Shown one piece after another: positions 1-8,393 of a stretch of DNA of 36,254 bases. The position numbers and the translations under genes are program-made. The DNA is taken from contig JAZUPH010000015.1 in assembly GCA_045605145.1 (NCBI GenBank), forward strand, positions 1 to 36,254. Reading direction: 5' to 3'. The notes beneath the pieces were generated by a model that did no database searches, was not told where the DNA came from, and saw only the letters and a list, made by a program, of their open reading frames with translations. The stretch is from CAMNAO01 sp045605145 (lineage in GTDB: Bacteria > Bacillota > Clostridia > Oscillospirales > Oscillospiraceae). Position 1 is the first letter of the stretch. Each line of letters starts with the position of its first letter.

Positions 1-1617
1 GAGGCTCACAGGCTTGTCACATACACTTACCAGCTGCGCCATCTCGCTCTGGTCAAATTCCTGTGCCAGAGAATTGATAGACACAGGCTCACCCCGGCGA
101 TATCGGTCGCGCACTATGCCAAAGGCGCGGCCCAAAAACGGTGCAGAAAAATCGGTCTCTGACAGGTCGCACTTTTCAACAAGCTGCGGGTCGGCCATCA
201 CAAGAGCGATGACCCCCTCCTCCGCAGCGGCGGAGTACATATTGTCGTACTTTGTGCTGCGCCCATCCGGCTTGACACTGACTGCAGGGCGAATACTGTC
301 CCGCTCCGCCTTTTTCTTCTGCTGGGCAAAGTAGCGGCGGCGCGCCCGCTCAACCTCAGCCATGACAGCCTGTGTGCTCACGCCGGAATACTCCGCAGCT
401 CTGCCGGAATACACCTCCCGCTCCACCGAGCCGGGCAGGGCCGCCAGAAGGTTTGCCGCCTCTTTTAAAAAGGCGATGCGCCCGTCGTCTGTATTCAGGT
501 CGTACTTGGCTTTCACTGCGGCAAGGCGGTACTCAATATGGTTCTCACTCTTGTCAAGAAGCAGGGAAAAAGCCTCGGGGCCGTGCTTCTTTATGAACTC
601 GTCCGGATCCTTGGCGCCGTCAACCTTAATGACCTTAACCTTCAGCCCCGCCTTATCCAGGATGGGTATGGCGCGCTGTGCCGCCTTCTGCCCCGCCTCA
701 TCTGCGTCATAACAGATAACAACACTGTCGGTATACCGGGTCATAAGCCGCGCCTGCTCGGGCGTCAACGAAGTTCCCAATGACGCCACGGCGCAGTCGA
801 AGCCCGCCTGATGCAGGCTTACTACATCCACATTGCCCTCAACCAAAATCAGCATGCCATGTTTGGTCTTCTTGGCAAGGTTAAGTGCAAATAGATTGCG
901 GCTTTTACTGAATACGGGTGTATCGGGGCTGTTGAGATACTTTGGCCCATCGTCACCGGAAAGCAGGCGGCCGGAGAAGCCCAGCACACTGCCGCGCACA
1001 TCGATAACAGGGAAAACGAGGCGATTGCGGAAGGTGTCGTACAGACCGCCGTTTTTGCCCCTTTTGGCAAGGCCGGCTGTCAGCAGTTCTTCCGGGGTGT
1101 AGCCGATCTTAATCATGGCGTCCGTCAATGTGCGCCAGTCATCCGCGGCGGCACCCAGGCCGAAGCGCTTGACCATTTCGGCGGAAATTCCGCGCCTGTT
1201 GATATATTCCACCGCGGCTTGCCCGCAGGGTTGGGACAAATTGCGGTAGAAGAAGCGCGCCGCCTCACGGTTTAGGTCAAGAATCCTCTGCCGGCGGCTG
1301 GCGGCGGCTTTATCCTGCTCATCCTCGGGAACGGTCATGCCGGCACGCTGGGCAAGGAACCGCACCGCATCGGGGAAGGTGAGGTTCTCCTCCTCCATGA
1401 TGAAGTTTATCACCCCACCGCCTTTGCCACAGCCGAAGCAGTGGTAGATCTGCTTATCGCGGTTTACGGAGAAGGACGGTGTCTTTTCCGAATGGAAGGG
1501 GCACAGCCCGAACAGATTGCTGCCGCTGCGTTTTGTAAGCGCAACATAGTTCGATACCACATCAACTATATCATTGCGTGCGGAAAGCTCTTCCAAAAAG
1601 CGCTCCGGAAATGCCAT
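1..1617 (-). CDS. dnaG: DNA primase DnaG (partial, C-terminus off the left edge)
   Basis: DnaG makes the RNA primers for lagging-strand replication and works with the replicative helicase. I translated 539 residues, starting at the ATG at 1617-1615, which lies 8 nt after AAGGAGG. The N-terminal CHC2 zinc-binding domain is clear, with ligands C39, H42, C60 and C63 (CPFH...HCFGCG). The catalytic core follows. Its TOPRIM domain carries VEGNVDVV, where most family members have VEGYMDV, so the acidic residues are kept. The metal-binding YDADEAG follows. The C-terminal helicase-interaction domain would lie mostly beyond the window. dgt lies 72 nt upstream on the same strand, a common Bacillota order (dgt-dnaG-rpoD). 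rpoD would be expected just outside the window. Identity is certain; only the end is missing. Confidence 0.97.
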   Translation of the reverse strand, partial: MAFPERFLEELSARNDIVDVVSNYVALTKRSGSNLFGLCPFHSEKTPSFSVNRDKQIYHCFGCGKGGGVINFIMEEENLTFPDAVRFLAQRAGMTVPEDEQDKAAASRRQRILDLNREAARFFYRNLSQPCGQAAVEYINRRGISAEMVKRFGLGAAADDWRTLTDAMIKIGYTPEELLTAGLAKRGKNGGLYDTFRNRLVFPVIDVRGSVLGFSGRLLSGDDGPKYLNSPDTPVFSKSRNLFALNLAKKTKHGMLILVEGNVDVVSLHQAGFDCAVASLGTSLTPEQARLMTRYTDSVVICYDADEAGQKAAQRAIPILDKAGLKVKVIKVDGAKDPDEFIKKHGPEAFSLLLDKSENHIEYRLAAVKAKYDLNTDDGRIAFLKEAANLLAALPGSVEREVYSGRAAEYSGVSTQAVMAEVERARRRYFAQQKKKAERDSIRPAVSVKPDGRSTKYDNMYSAAAEEGVIALVMADPQLVEKCDLSETDFSAPFLGRAFGIVRDRYRRGEPVSINSLAQEFDQSEMAQLVSVCDKPVSL

Positions 1618-1689
1618 ACTCTTCCCTCCTTTCCTAAGCCGAAAACATGCTTACTTCAGATAATTATTGCCATACTTGCACACATTAAG

Positions 1690-2706
1690 TCAGAACTTAC
1701 TCCATGCGGCGGGGACAAAAATTGCCTCAATACAGTCAGCCGCGAATCTGTCCGTCATGCCGGAGATATAGTCGCAAACGGCGCGCTCAAGCCCGTCCAC
1801 GGCCGCGACAGAAATATATTCATGGGGCAGCTTGTCCGGGTGCTTGATATAGTGCTCAAAAAGCACCTCCATCAGGCCGAGAACCTTGTTCTCCTCGCTT
1901 TTGGCAACGGGATTGCGGTACACATTCTCATACATGAAGTCAACAAACACATCCTGCGCGTTGGCCATGTCATTGCTCATGGTAATCACATTGCTGTTCA
2001 TGCTGTTGAGGATAACATCTTCGGTCATGGCATTAACCCGCTGACTGTGACGGGTGCCGATAACCTCTTTCACAATCTGGGGTATATCGTCGTCCGTAAT
2101 GATCCCGGCGCGGATGGCATCATCAACGTCGTGGTTGACATAGGCCAGCTTGTCAGCAATGCGGACGATCTGCCCCTCAAGGGTGGCGGCAAGGGGATCA
2201 ATGGTGTGGCGAAGAATGCCGTCACGCACTTCGTATGTAAGATTAAGACCCGCGCCGTCCTTTTCCAGTCTGTCAACGACACGCAGACTCTGCTCATAGT
2301 GGCGGAAGCCGCCCATATCGCCCAGGATCACATTGAGCGCACGCTCACCTGCGTGGCCGAAGGGGGTATGACCAAGATCATGGCCAAGACCGATCGCCTC
2401 CGTCAGATCCTCATTAAGGTCCAGTGCCCGGGCAATGGTGCGGGCAATCCGGGTAACCTCAAGAGTGTGGGTCAGGCGGGTGCGGTAATGGTCACCCTCG
2501 GGGCGCAAAAAGACCTGCGTCTTATGCTTTAAGCGGCGGAAACTCTTTGAATGGATGATACGGTCAACATCCCGCTGGAAACAGGTGCGGGTATCGCTTT
2601 GGTCATCAGGATGAAGGCGGCCCCTGCTGTCCTTTGACTTGACGCCGTACTGACCTATGATCAGCTCCTCCAGCTGTTCGCGGCGCTGACGAATTCTCTC
2701 CATCAT
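1690..2706 (-). CDS. dgt: Deoxyguanosinetriphosphate triphosphohydrolase-like HD protein
   Basis: The protein has 338 residues, typical of the short Bacillota dGTPase-like proteins. These hydrolyse dNTPs to the deoxynucleoside plus tripolyphosphate and help tune dNTP pools. The N-terminal third has RSFRRLKHKTQVF-type residues and RLTHTLEV (the first metal-ligand His). It is followed by the HD signature GHDLGHTPFGHAGE, and a later Asp (KLAYVNHDVDD) completes the HD metal site. Two tandem ATG codons (2706 and 2703) follow a GGGGGG stretch, and either could be the start. It precedes dnaG on the same strand with a 72-nt gap, so co-transcription is likely. Substrate specificity within the family cannot be read from sequence alone. 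Confidence 0.93.
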   Translation of the reverse strand: MMERIRQRREQLEELIIGQYGVKSKDSRGRLHPDDQSDTRTCFQRDVDRIIHSKSFRRLKHKTQVFLRPEGDHYRTRLTHTLEVTRIARTIARALDLNEDLTEAIGLGHDLGHTPFGHAGERALNVILGDMGGFRHYEQSLRVVDRLEKDGAGLNLTYEVRDGILRHTIDPLAATLEGQIVRIADKLAYVNHDVDDAIRAGIITDDDIPQIVKEVIGTRHSQRVNAMTEDVILNSMNSNVITMSNDMANAQDVFVDFMYENVYRNPVAKSEENKVLGLMEVLFEHYIKHPDKLPHEYISVAAVDGLERAVCDYISGMTDRFAADCIEAIFVPAAWSKF

Positions 2707-2831
2707 TATCCCCCCGGCAAGAATATTTCTCAGTCTATATTCTTTTACAACGCAATTGGCGTTTTTCCTCTTTTTAATTCTGAATAATTTAAAATTTCCT
2801 GCAGGACAGCAAATTAAGGAGCATAAAGCAT

Positions 2832-2860
2832 TTGATTTTGCTGAACGCTTATGCTAAAAT
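2832..2860 (+). promoter_or_regulatory. Predicted sigma-A promoter for prfC
   Basis: TTGATT (2832-2837), a 17-nt spacer, then TAAAAT (2855-2860) preceded by TG at the extended -10 position. It lies 39 nt upstream of the prfC ATG and fits the vegetative consensus well. It has not been tested. Confidence 0.65.
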
Positions 2861-2898
2861 AACAAATTGTGCAAATCGAGTAAACAGGTGACAAATCT

Positions 2899-4488
2899 AT
2901 GAGCCAATATAAAAATGAGATCAGCAGACGCCGCACGTTTGCGATCATTTCCCACCCCGACGCGGGTAAAACAACACTTACAGAAAAGCTGCTGCTTTAT
3001 GGAGGCGCGATACAGCAGGCCGGCGCCGTTAAAGGCAAGGCCAGCGCAAGGCATGCCACCTCCGACTGGATGGACATTGAAAAGCAGCGCGGAATTTCCA
3101 TCACTTCTTCCGTCATGCAGTTTGAGTATGACGGCTACTGCATCAATATCCTTGATACGCCGGGACATCAGGACTTTTCAGAGGACACTTACCGTACTCT
3201 GATGGCGGCAGACAGCGCCGTTATGGTCATCGATGCCGCAAAGGGTATCGAGCCGCAGACAAGAAAGCTGTTCCGAATCTGTGCCATGCGCCATATCCCC
3301 ATTTTTACTTTCATCAACAAGATGGACCGCGAAGCACGCAGCCCATACGAGCTGATTGAGCAGCTTGAAAACGAGTTCGGTCTGGGCACCTATCCCATGA
3401 ACTGGCCCATCGGCTGCGGACGGGATTTCAAGGGTGTGTACGACCGTGAAGCCCGGCATATACTGGCATTTACCGATGCTCACAGCGGCTCCAGCAGGAT
3501 CGAGGGCATTGAATGCGACCTTGAGGACACAGATTTCCTGGATCAGCTCATCGGCAGCAGCCTGCGTCAGACCCTTACAGACGATGTTGAGCTGCTTGAT
3601 GGCGCGGGCTATGAATTTGACGCCGACTTGGTGCGCAGCGGGCAGCTCAGCCCCGTGTTCTTCGGCTCGGCACTCAACAACTTCGGCGTTGAGCCATTTT
3701 TGAAGAGCTTTCTGCAACTGACTACCGAGCCTTTGGCACGCAAGGCCGGTGATGAGCTTATTGACCCTAACTGTGAGCATTTTTCCGCATTTGTCTTTAA
3801 GATTCAGGCCAACATGAATAAGGCCCATCGCGACAGGATAGCCTTTATGCGCATTTGCTCCGGCCGCTTCGACCGCAATGAGGAGTACTGGCACGTACAG
3901 GGCGGCAGGGTGCTGCGTCTGAGCCAGCCCCAACAGCTGATGGCGCAGGACAGGGCTGTTATCGATGTGGCTTACGCCGGAGATATTATCGGCGTGTTCG
4001 ACCCGGGCATCTTCTCCATCGGAGACACGGTCTGTTCCAAAAACATGCGCGTTGAGTATGCCGGAATGCCCACTTTCGCGCCGGAGATATTCTCCGTTGT
4101 TGAGCGCACGGACACCATGAAGCGCAAGCAGTTTGAAAAGGGCATCCTGCAGATCGCACAGGAAGGCGGCGTACAGATTTTCCGCGTTCCGGGCGGCGGT
4201 CTGGAGGAGGTTATCGTTGGCGTGGTCGGCGTGCTGCAGCTTGAGGTGCTTGAACACCGTCTTAAAAGCGAGTACGGAGTTGATGTGCGCCGCCGCGATC
4301 TGCCCTACCAGCTTGTGCGCTGGGTTGACGGGGACGTGGATCCGTCAAAGCTGGATCTGGCGTCAGACACCCGCTGGGTACAGGACTTCAGGGACAACAA
4401 TCTGCTGCTGTTCACCGGACAGTGGAGTGTCCGCTGGGCAGAGGAGCGCAACCCCGGCATAATCCTGCGTGATGTGAAGCAGGAGTAA
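2899..4488 (+). CDS. prfC: Peptide chain release factor 3 (RF3)
   Basis: RF3 is a translational GTPase that speeds removal of RF1/RF2 from the ribosome after termination. The 529 residues match the family length. The GTPase motifs are in order: G1 HPDAGKTT (residues 19-26), G3 DTPGH (86-90) and G4 NKMD (140-143). The QRGISITSSV segment between G1 and G3 is the switch region typical of RF3. The elongation-factor-like domain 2 and the RF3 C-terminal domain follow. The ATG at 2899 follows a GGTGA sequence. A good promoter sits directly upstream, and a MATE transporter gene follows after 87 nt without an obvious terminator between them. Confidence 0.97.
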   Translation: MSQYKNEISRRRTFAIISHPDAGKTTLTEKLLLYGGAIQQAGAVKGKASARHATSDWMDIEKQRGISITSSVMQFEYDGYCINILDTPGHQDFSEDTYRTLMAADSAVMVIDAAKGIEPQTRKLFRICAMRHIPIFTFINKMDREARSPYELIEQLENEFGLGTYPMNWPIGCGRDFKGVYDREARHILAFTDAHSGSSRIEGIECDLEDTDFLDQLIGSSLRQTLTDDVELLDGAGYEFDADLVRSGQLSPVFFGSALNNFGVEPFLKSFLQLTTEPLARKAGDELIDPNCEHFSAFVFKIQANMNKAHRDRIAFMRICSGRFDRNEEYWHVQGGRVLRLSQPQQLMAQDRAVIDVAYAGDIIGVFDPGIFSIGDTVCSKNMRVEYAGMPTFAPEIFSVVERTDTMKRKQFEKGILQIAQEGGVQIFRVPGGGLEEVIVGVVGVLQLEVLEHRLKSEYGVDVRRRDLPYQLVRWVDGDVDPSKLDLASDTRWVQDFRDNNLLLFTGQWSVRWAEERNPGIILRDVKQE

Positions 4489-4575
4489 ACGGACACCTTT
4501 CCCCCATTTTCGGGCGGCGTGCGCCCGCAATTAAATGCGGACGCGGAATACACAGAATCGAAGTGAGTATAGAAC

Positions 4576-5934
4576 ATGAGTAAATCACAGCGCCTGCGCG
4601 CACCGGGCGAAAGTCTGATGCGCCAAATCATAGTATTTTCACTGCCTATCATGGCGATGAACATTCTTCAGCTTTTGTTCAACGCCACCGACATGGTTGT
4701 TGTCGGGCGCTTTGCCGGCAGCAGCGCCCTGGCCGCCGTGGGCGCCACCGGCGCACTTATAAGCCTGCTGACCAACTCGTTCATCGGTATGTCTGTCGGC
4801 ACCAATGTTGTGGCCGCTCAGAACTACGGCGCAGGTGACGACGAGGGCGTAAACCGCTGTCTGCACACCTCACTTATCTTCAGCGGTGTTGTGGGAATTA
4901 TCGTGATGGTCGTCGGCATTGCATTCTGCCGCCCCCTGCTGGTGGCTATGGGCACGCCGGAGGACATTCTGGACGCGGCAACGCTGTATATGAAGATATA
5001 TTTTATCGGTGTCCCTGCAAACCTGATGTATAACTTCGGTGCGGCGGCACTGCGCGCCATTGGCGACAGCAAGCATGCGACCATCTACCTTATCGCCACG
5101 GGCTTTTTGAATGTATTTTTGAACCTCATTTTCGTCATCGTGTTCCACATGACCGTTGACGGTGTGGCGTGGGCAACCATCATCGCCCAGTATCTGGCTT
5201 TTATGCTTATGATGCGCTATCTCATTCGGGACAAGGGCTGTATGCACTTCTCCTTCAACGCGCTGCGTGTGGATAAGGCCAAGCTGAGTCATGTACTGCG
5301 TATCGGCGTCCCCGCCGGTCTGCAGAGCACCATGTTCTCGGTTTCCAACGTGCTTATACAGTCGTCCATCAACGGCTTCGGCTCAGCTCTTGTGGCCGGC
5401 AACAGTGCAGCAACGAACATTGAGGGCTTTGTTGGCACCACAAGCAACGCAATAACAAATGCGGCGATCACCTATTCCGGACAGGCCGTGGGCTCCGGCG
5501 ACTACAAGAAGCTGGACTACATACTGCGGGACTGTCTGATTCTCGTATTCGGCTGCTGGGCCGTTATTGCCGGCGGCGTAATGATCTTTGGCGAGCAGCT
5601 GTTGGGAATCTATGTGAACGATGCCGAGGTCATTAACTACGGCATGATAAGCCTGAATATCCGAATGTCATTTATGTTCCTCACCGGCATTATGAATGTC
5701 GCACCCGGCATACTGCGTGGCATGGGGTACTCTATGATGCCCATGATAAACACAGTCGTATTCACCTGCGCCATGCGAATTGTTTGGCTTGCAACCGCCT
5801 TCCGCTGGTTCCCCACAATCGAGATGCTGTTCACCTGCTACCCGGTAACCTGGGGCCTTGCCGCAGTTGCACAGCTTATAACGCTGGTAGTCATAAGACG
5901 CAAGGAATTTAAGAAAGCAGGTCTTATAGCCTGA
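4576..5934 (+). CDS. MATE family multidrug/cation efflux transporter
   Basis: A 452-residue polytopic membrane protein with about twelve hydrophobic helices in two halves, as in the MATE family. These antiporters use Na+ or H+ gradients to export drugs or metabolites. Typical features are the N-terminal LPIMAMNILQLLFNATDMVVVG segment (shown here only as the MATE first-helix motif type) and the GRFAGSSALAAVGATG loop. The equivalent motif in the second half begins near residue 235 (GVPAGLQSTMF). The chosen ATG at 4576 has only a weak purine-rich upstream site. An ATG fourteen codons later is possible. It follows prfC in the same direction and is closed by the hairpin at 5943. The substrate cannot be predicted. 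Confidence 0.9.
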   Translation: MSKSQRLRAPGESLMRQIIVFSLPIMAMNILQLLFNATDMVVVGRFAGSSALAAVGATGALISLLTNSFIGMSVGTNVVAAQNYGAGDDEGVNRCLHTSLIFSGVVGIIVMVVGIAFCRPLLVAMGTPEDILDAATLYMKIYFIGVPANLMYNFGAAALRAIGDSKHATIYLIATGFLNVFLNLIFVIVFHMTVDGVAWATIIAQYLAFMLMMRYLIRDKGCMHFSFNALRVDKAKLSHVLRIGVPAGLQSTMFSVSNVLIQSSINGFGSALVAGNSAATNIEGFVGTTSNAITNAAITYSGQAVGSGDYKKLDYILRDCLILVFGCWAVIAGGVMIFGEQLLGIYVNDAEVINYGMISLNIRMSFMFLTGIMNVAPGILRGMGYSMMPMINTVVFTCAMRIVWLATAFRWFPTIEMLFTCYPVTWGLAAVAQLITLVVIRRKEFKKAGLIA

Positions 5935-5942
5935 GACAGAAC

Positions 5943-5971
5943 AATCCCCGGGAGTACCCCGGGGATTTGTT
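5943..5971. terminator. Convergent terminator between the MATE gene and the PfkB gene
   Basis: A perfect 10-bp stem (AATCCCCGGG at 5943-5952 with CCCGGGGATT at 5958-5967) has a 5-nt loop. A moderately T-rich tail TTTGTTGT lies on the + side. Genes converge on it from both sides, so it probably serves both. Confidence 0.7.
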
Positions 5972-5983
5972 GTAATATTAAGA

Positions 5984-6904
5984 TTATACCGTAAGCAACT
6001 TCATGCGCTCCTCAACCTGTGTACGGGAGAGGATGCCGCCCACAGCGCCCCGATGGGAAACGCATAAAGATGCGCAGGCGGTGGCGAAACGGCAGGCATC
6101 GTAGAGCTGGGCCCCCTCACAGAGCCGGACGAGCAAGCCGGCCGCGAAGGTGTCTCCGGCGCCTATACCGTCAATCACCTTGGTCGGAATGGCAGGCAGT
6201 GCAAAAACGCCTCCACCCAGCTGTGAGACATAGCAGCCCCGCTCCGCCAGCTTGATAATGACACAGCCGACGCCCCATGAGTGGAAAATTCGGGCGCTCT
6301 CAACCGGGTCAGAGACGCCGGTGTAATATGCCGCCTCCTGCTCGTTGGGGGTGATGTAGTCCAGCAGCGCCAGCGTTTGGCGATAATCCTCAAGACGCAG
6401 CGCGCCGCCCTTGGGCAGCTTGGTATCGGCAAGGAGTATGGAGCCCCGCTCTTTTGCTGACAGCGCAAAGTCATAGCACACTTTCGGGTCGATAAACGGG
6501 CGGCGGAACAGGCTCGCCATCGACACGGCGGAAATACCGTCAATACCGTCAAGCGCTGGGACATAGTCGGCAATTCCGTGCCGTTTTCCAACCAGGCTGC
6601 TGCGCTCTCCCCTGTCGTCAACAAAAAGCCCGGACACCGGCGTATGCCCGCCCTCAATAAGGGGCGACGCGCTCATATCCACGCCCTCTGCCAGGGCTGT
6701 GCTGTTAAGAAGGACGCCGGCAGGGTCATTGCCGATCCCTGCAACAAGCAAAACCGCCGCACCAAGCCGGGAGGCTGAAACAGCCTCGTTAAATGCCTCA
6801 CCGCCGGGGCAAAGGCTGACATCATCCACAACGCCGCCGGAACGCCCTCCGGTGAATATGCAATCCACCAGCGCCTGCCCTGCGCATACTATTCTCCCCT
6901 TCAT
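5984..6904 (-). CDS. PfkB family carbohydrate kinase
   Basis: A ribokinase-fold sugar or nucleoside kinase of 306 residues. Near the N-terminus are GQALVDCI and the substrate-loop signature CPGGEAFNEA, a divergent form of the usual GGAPANVA. Near the C-terminus is PfkB signature 2, GIGAGDTFAAG, which contains the catalytic Asp and the anion hole. I chose the ATG at 6904 because AGGAGG precedes it. The open frame continues upstream, but it runs through the tldE terminator hairpin, which makes the longer start unlikely. A possible -10 (TATAGA) lies at 6943-6938. It is monocistronic, with no sugar transporter or catabolic partner beside it, so the substrate (fructose, ribose or other) is unknown. 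Confidence 0.88.
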   Translation of the reverse strand: MKGRIVCAGQALVDCIFTGGRSGGVVDDVSLCPGGEAFNEAVSASRLGAAVLLVAGIGNDPAGVLLNSTALAEGVDMSASPLIEGGHTPVSGLFVDDRGERSSLVGKRHGIADYVPALDGIDGISAVSMASLFRRPFIDPKVCYDFALSAKERGSILLADTKLPKGGALRLEDYRQTLALLDYITPNEQEAAYYTGVSDPVESARIFHSWGVGCVIIKLAERGCYVSQLGGGVFALPAIPTKVIDGIGAGDTFAAGLLVRLCEGAQLYDACRFATACASLCVSHRGAVGGILSRTQVEERMKLLTV

Positions 6905-6985
6905 TGCCTCCTGCCTTTCCGGGCACGCGACCCGCATTCTATAATGATTACACTTTAACCGCAAAAGCATGTATTTGCAAGCACA

Positions 6986-7018
6986 GAAAAACAGCACCGC
7001 GATTTGCGGTGCTGTTTT
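6986..7018 (-). terminator. Intrinsic terminator of the tldD-tldE operon
   Basis: A perfect 10-bp GC-rich stem (ACAGCACCGC at 6991-7000, GCGGTGCTGT at 7006-7015) has a 5-nt loop and A/T flanks that extend it. On the minus strand it ends in TTTTTCTG. It lies 15 nt after the tldE stop codon. Confidence 0.85.
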
Positions 7019-7032
7019 ATGTTGGAAAGCGA

Positions 7033-8379
7033 TTATTTGCCGGCGATGGAGAGGTTCTCCACAAGGACACTGGGAGATGCAAAACCTGCGGTGCCGCGGC
7101 TACTGGGCTCTTCAATATTATTTCCGATGGCTGTGATCTTCTTTAACATATCGAAGAAGTTGCCGGCCACGGTGAAGGACTTCACTGCGGCGGTTTTGAC
7201 GCCGTTTTCAATCAGGAAACCGGCACTCTGCAGGGAGAAGTCACCGGAGATAGGGTTGGCGCCTGCGTGGGTGCCGCCCAGGGAGTTGATGTAGACGCCA
7301 TTGCCAGCCATCTTCAAAAGCTCTTCCTCGCTCACATCGCCGGGGACAATGTACATGGTGAAGGGGCTGATGCCAACAGGGGCGTTGTATCCGGACTTGG
7401 ACGCATTGCCGGTGGTGGTTTTGCCGGCGACCGCGGCGGTCTTCAGATTGTACAGCAGTGTATTGAGTACGCCGTTTTCAATGACCTTCTTGCACTTAGC
7501 AGGAGATCCCTCATCATCAAAATTGATGGGCATGGGGCTGTCCTTATAGAAGGGGTCGTCAACAAGTGTGACGATAGGGGCGGCGATAACATCACCCTCT
7601 TTACCGGCAAGACGGGAAAGACCCTTCTGCGCATTTTCGGAGGAGAATGCGGAGCTGAAAGTCGCAAGGAAGCTGGTCATTGCATCGGGAGCGAAGACAA
7701 CAGGCCACACACCGGTGGGTGCAACAGTGGCATCCAGCTTGGCCTTGGCTTTTTCGGCGGCCTTGCCGGCAAGCTCATCAAAATCGATCTCACCTATATT
7801 ACCCATCTTGCGCTCATAGCTGTTCTCCATCACCTTGCCGTCGGTGACGACAGCGCCCATCATAAGGCCGGCGGAGCTGTTCTCATAAGAAAGGTCCAGG
7901 CCCTTGGAATTGTAGATGGCGACCACGCTCTTCTCGCTCATGACCCGGGTGCTGCAGCCGTCGATAACCGCAGGATCGGCGGCGTAGAGTGCGTCCTGCC
8001 CGCGAAGGGCAGCCTTGATCATTTCTGCAGTGTCGGGCAGATCCGTCTTCTTAAGCTCAAGGGGCTCATAGGTCTGTCCGCCCTCGCCGAGGAACACAGC
8101 TTCCTCAGACTCAAGGGATGCGGCATTATCCGCTGCGCGGCGGACGATATCGGCAGCCTGAGCGGCACTCAGCTCCTGGGTGGAGGCGTAGCCCATTTTG
8201 CCGCCGACGATGCAGCGGAAGCACACGCCGCCGGAGTTTGCGCTGGTAAAGCCGTCGATCTCATGCTTGAAGGCGCTGACAGAGGTGCCCTCAGACGCCT
8301 GATAATACAGTTCATACTCTGCGATGCCCTGAGCCTCAGCCTGGGCGATGACAGCACTTTTGAAAGAATTGAAATCCAT
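7033..8379 (-). CDS. tldE: TldE/PmbA, non-catalytic partner of the TldD metalloprotease
   Basis: This 448-residue protein belongs to the TldD/PmbA (U62) family. The two members form a heterodimeric protease that processes unfolded or modified peptides (for example microcin B17 maturation and CcdA turnover in E. coli). Family segments seen include NFDDEG with the following VIENGVL, and the C-terminal ISGDFSLQSAGFLIENG. It lacks the HExxxH zinc motif present in its neighbour, as expected for the TldE subunit. The start at 8379 is chosen for the AAGGAGGGGG site upstream. The open frame continues 33 codons further up into tldD, without support. The ribosome site overlaps the tldD stop region (14-nt gap), so the two are surely co-transcribed. 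Confidence 0.93.
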   Translation of the reverse strand: MDFNSFKSAVIAQAEAQGIAEYELYYQASEGTSVSAFKHEIDGFTSANSGGVCFRCIVGGKMGYASTQELSAAQAADIVRRAADNAASLESEEAVFLGEGGQTYEPLELKKTDLPDTAEMIKAALRGQDALYAADPAVIDGCSTRVMSEKSVVAIYNSKGLDLSYENSSAGLMMGAVVTDGKVMENSYERKMGNIGEIDFDELAGKAAEKAKAKLDATVAPTGVWPVVFAPDAMTSFLATFSSAFSSENAQKGLSRLAGKEGDVIAAPIVTLVDDPFYKDSPMPINFDDEGSPAKCKKVIENGVLNTLLYNLKTAAVAGKTTTGNASKSGYNAPVGISPFTMYIVPGDVSEEELLKMAGNGVYINSLGGTHAGANPISGDFSLQSAGFLIENGVKTAAVKSFTVAGNFFDMLKKITAIGNNIEEPSSRGTAGFASPSVLVENLSIAGK

Positions 8380-8393
8380 TAAATTCCCCCTCC

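Noticed and set aside
1441..2532. Long open frame on the + strand (363 codons) opposite dgt and dnaG
   Set aside because: It lies fully antisense to two certain genes, has no ribosome site and its protein shows no recognisable motif.
3178..4257. Long antisense frame opposite prfC
   Set aside because: It is a shadow of the RF3 codon pattern in a GC-rich genome. Other long antisense frames opposite tldE, the transketolase genes and the ABC-F gene are rejected for the same reason.
6905..6997. Longer N-terminus for the PfkB kinase, starting at 6997
   Set aside because: The extension would run through the tldE terminator hairpin, matches nothing in the family and lacks a ribosome site.
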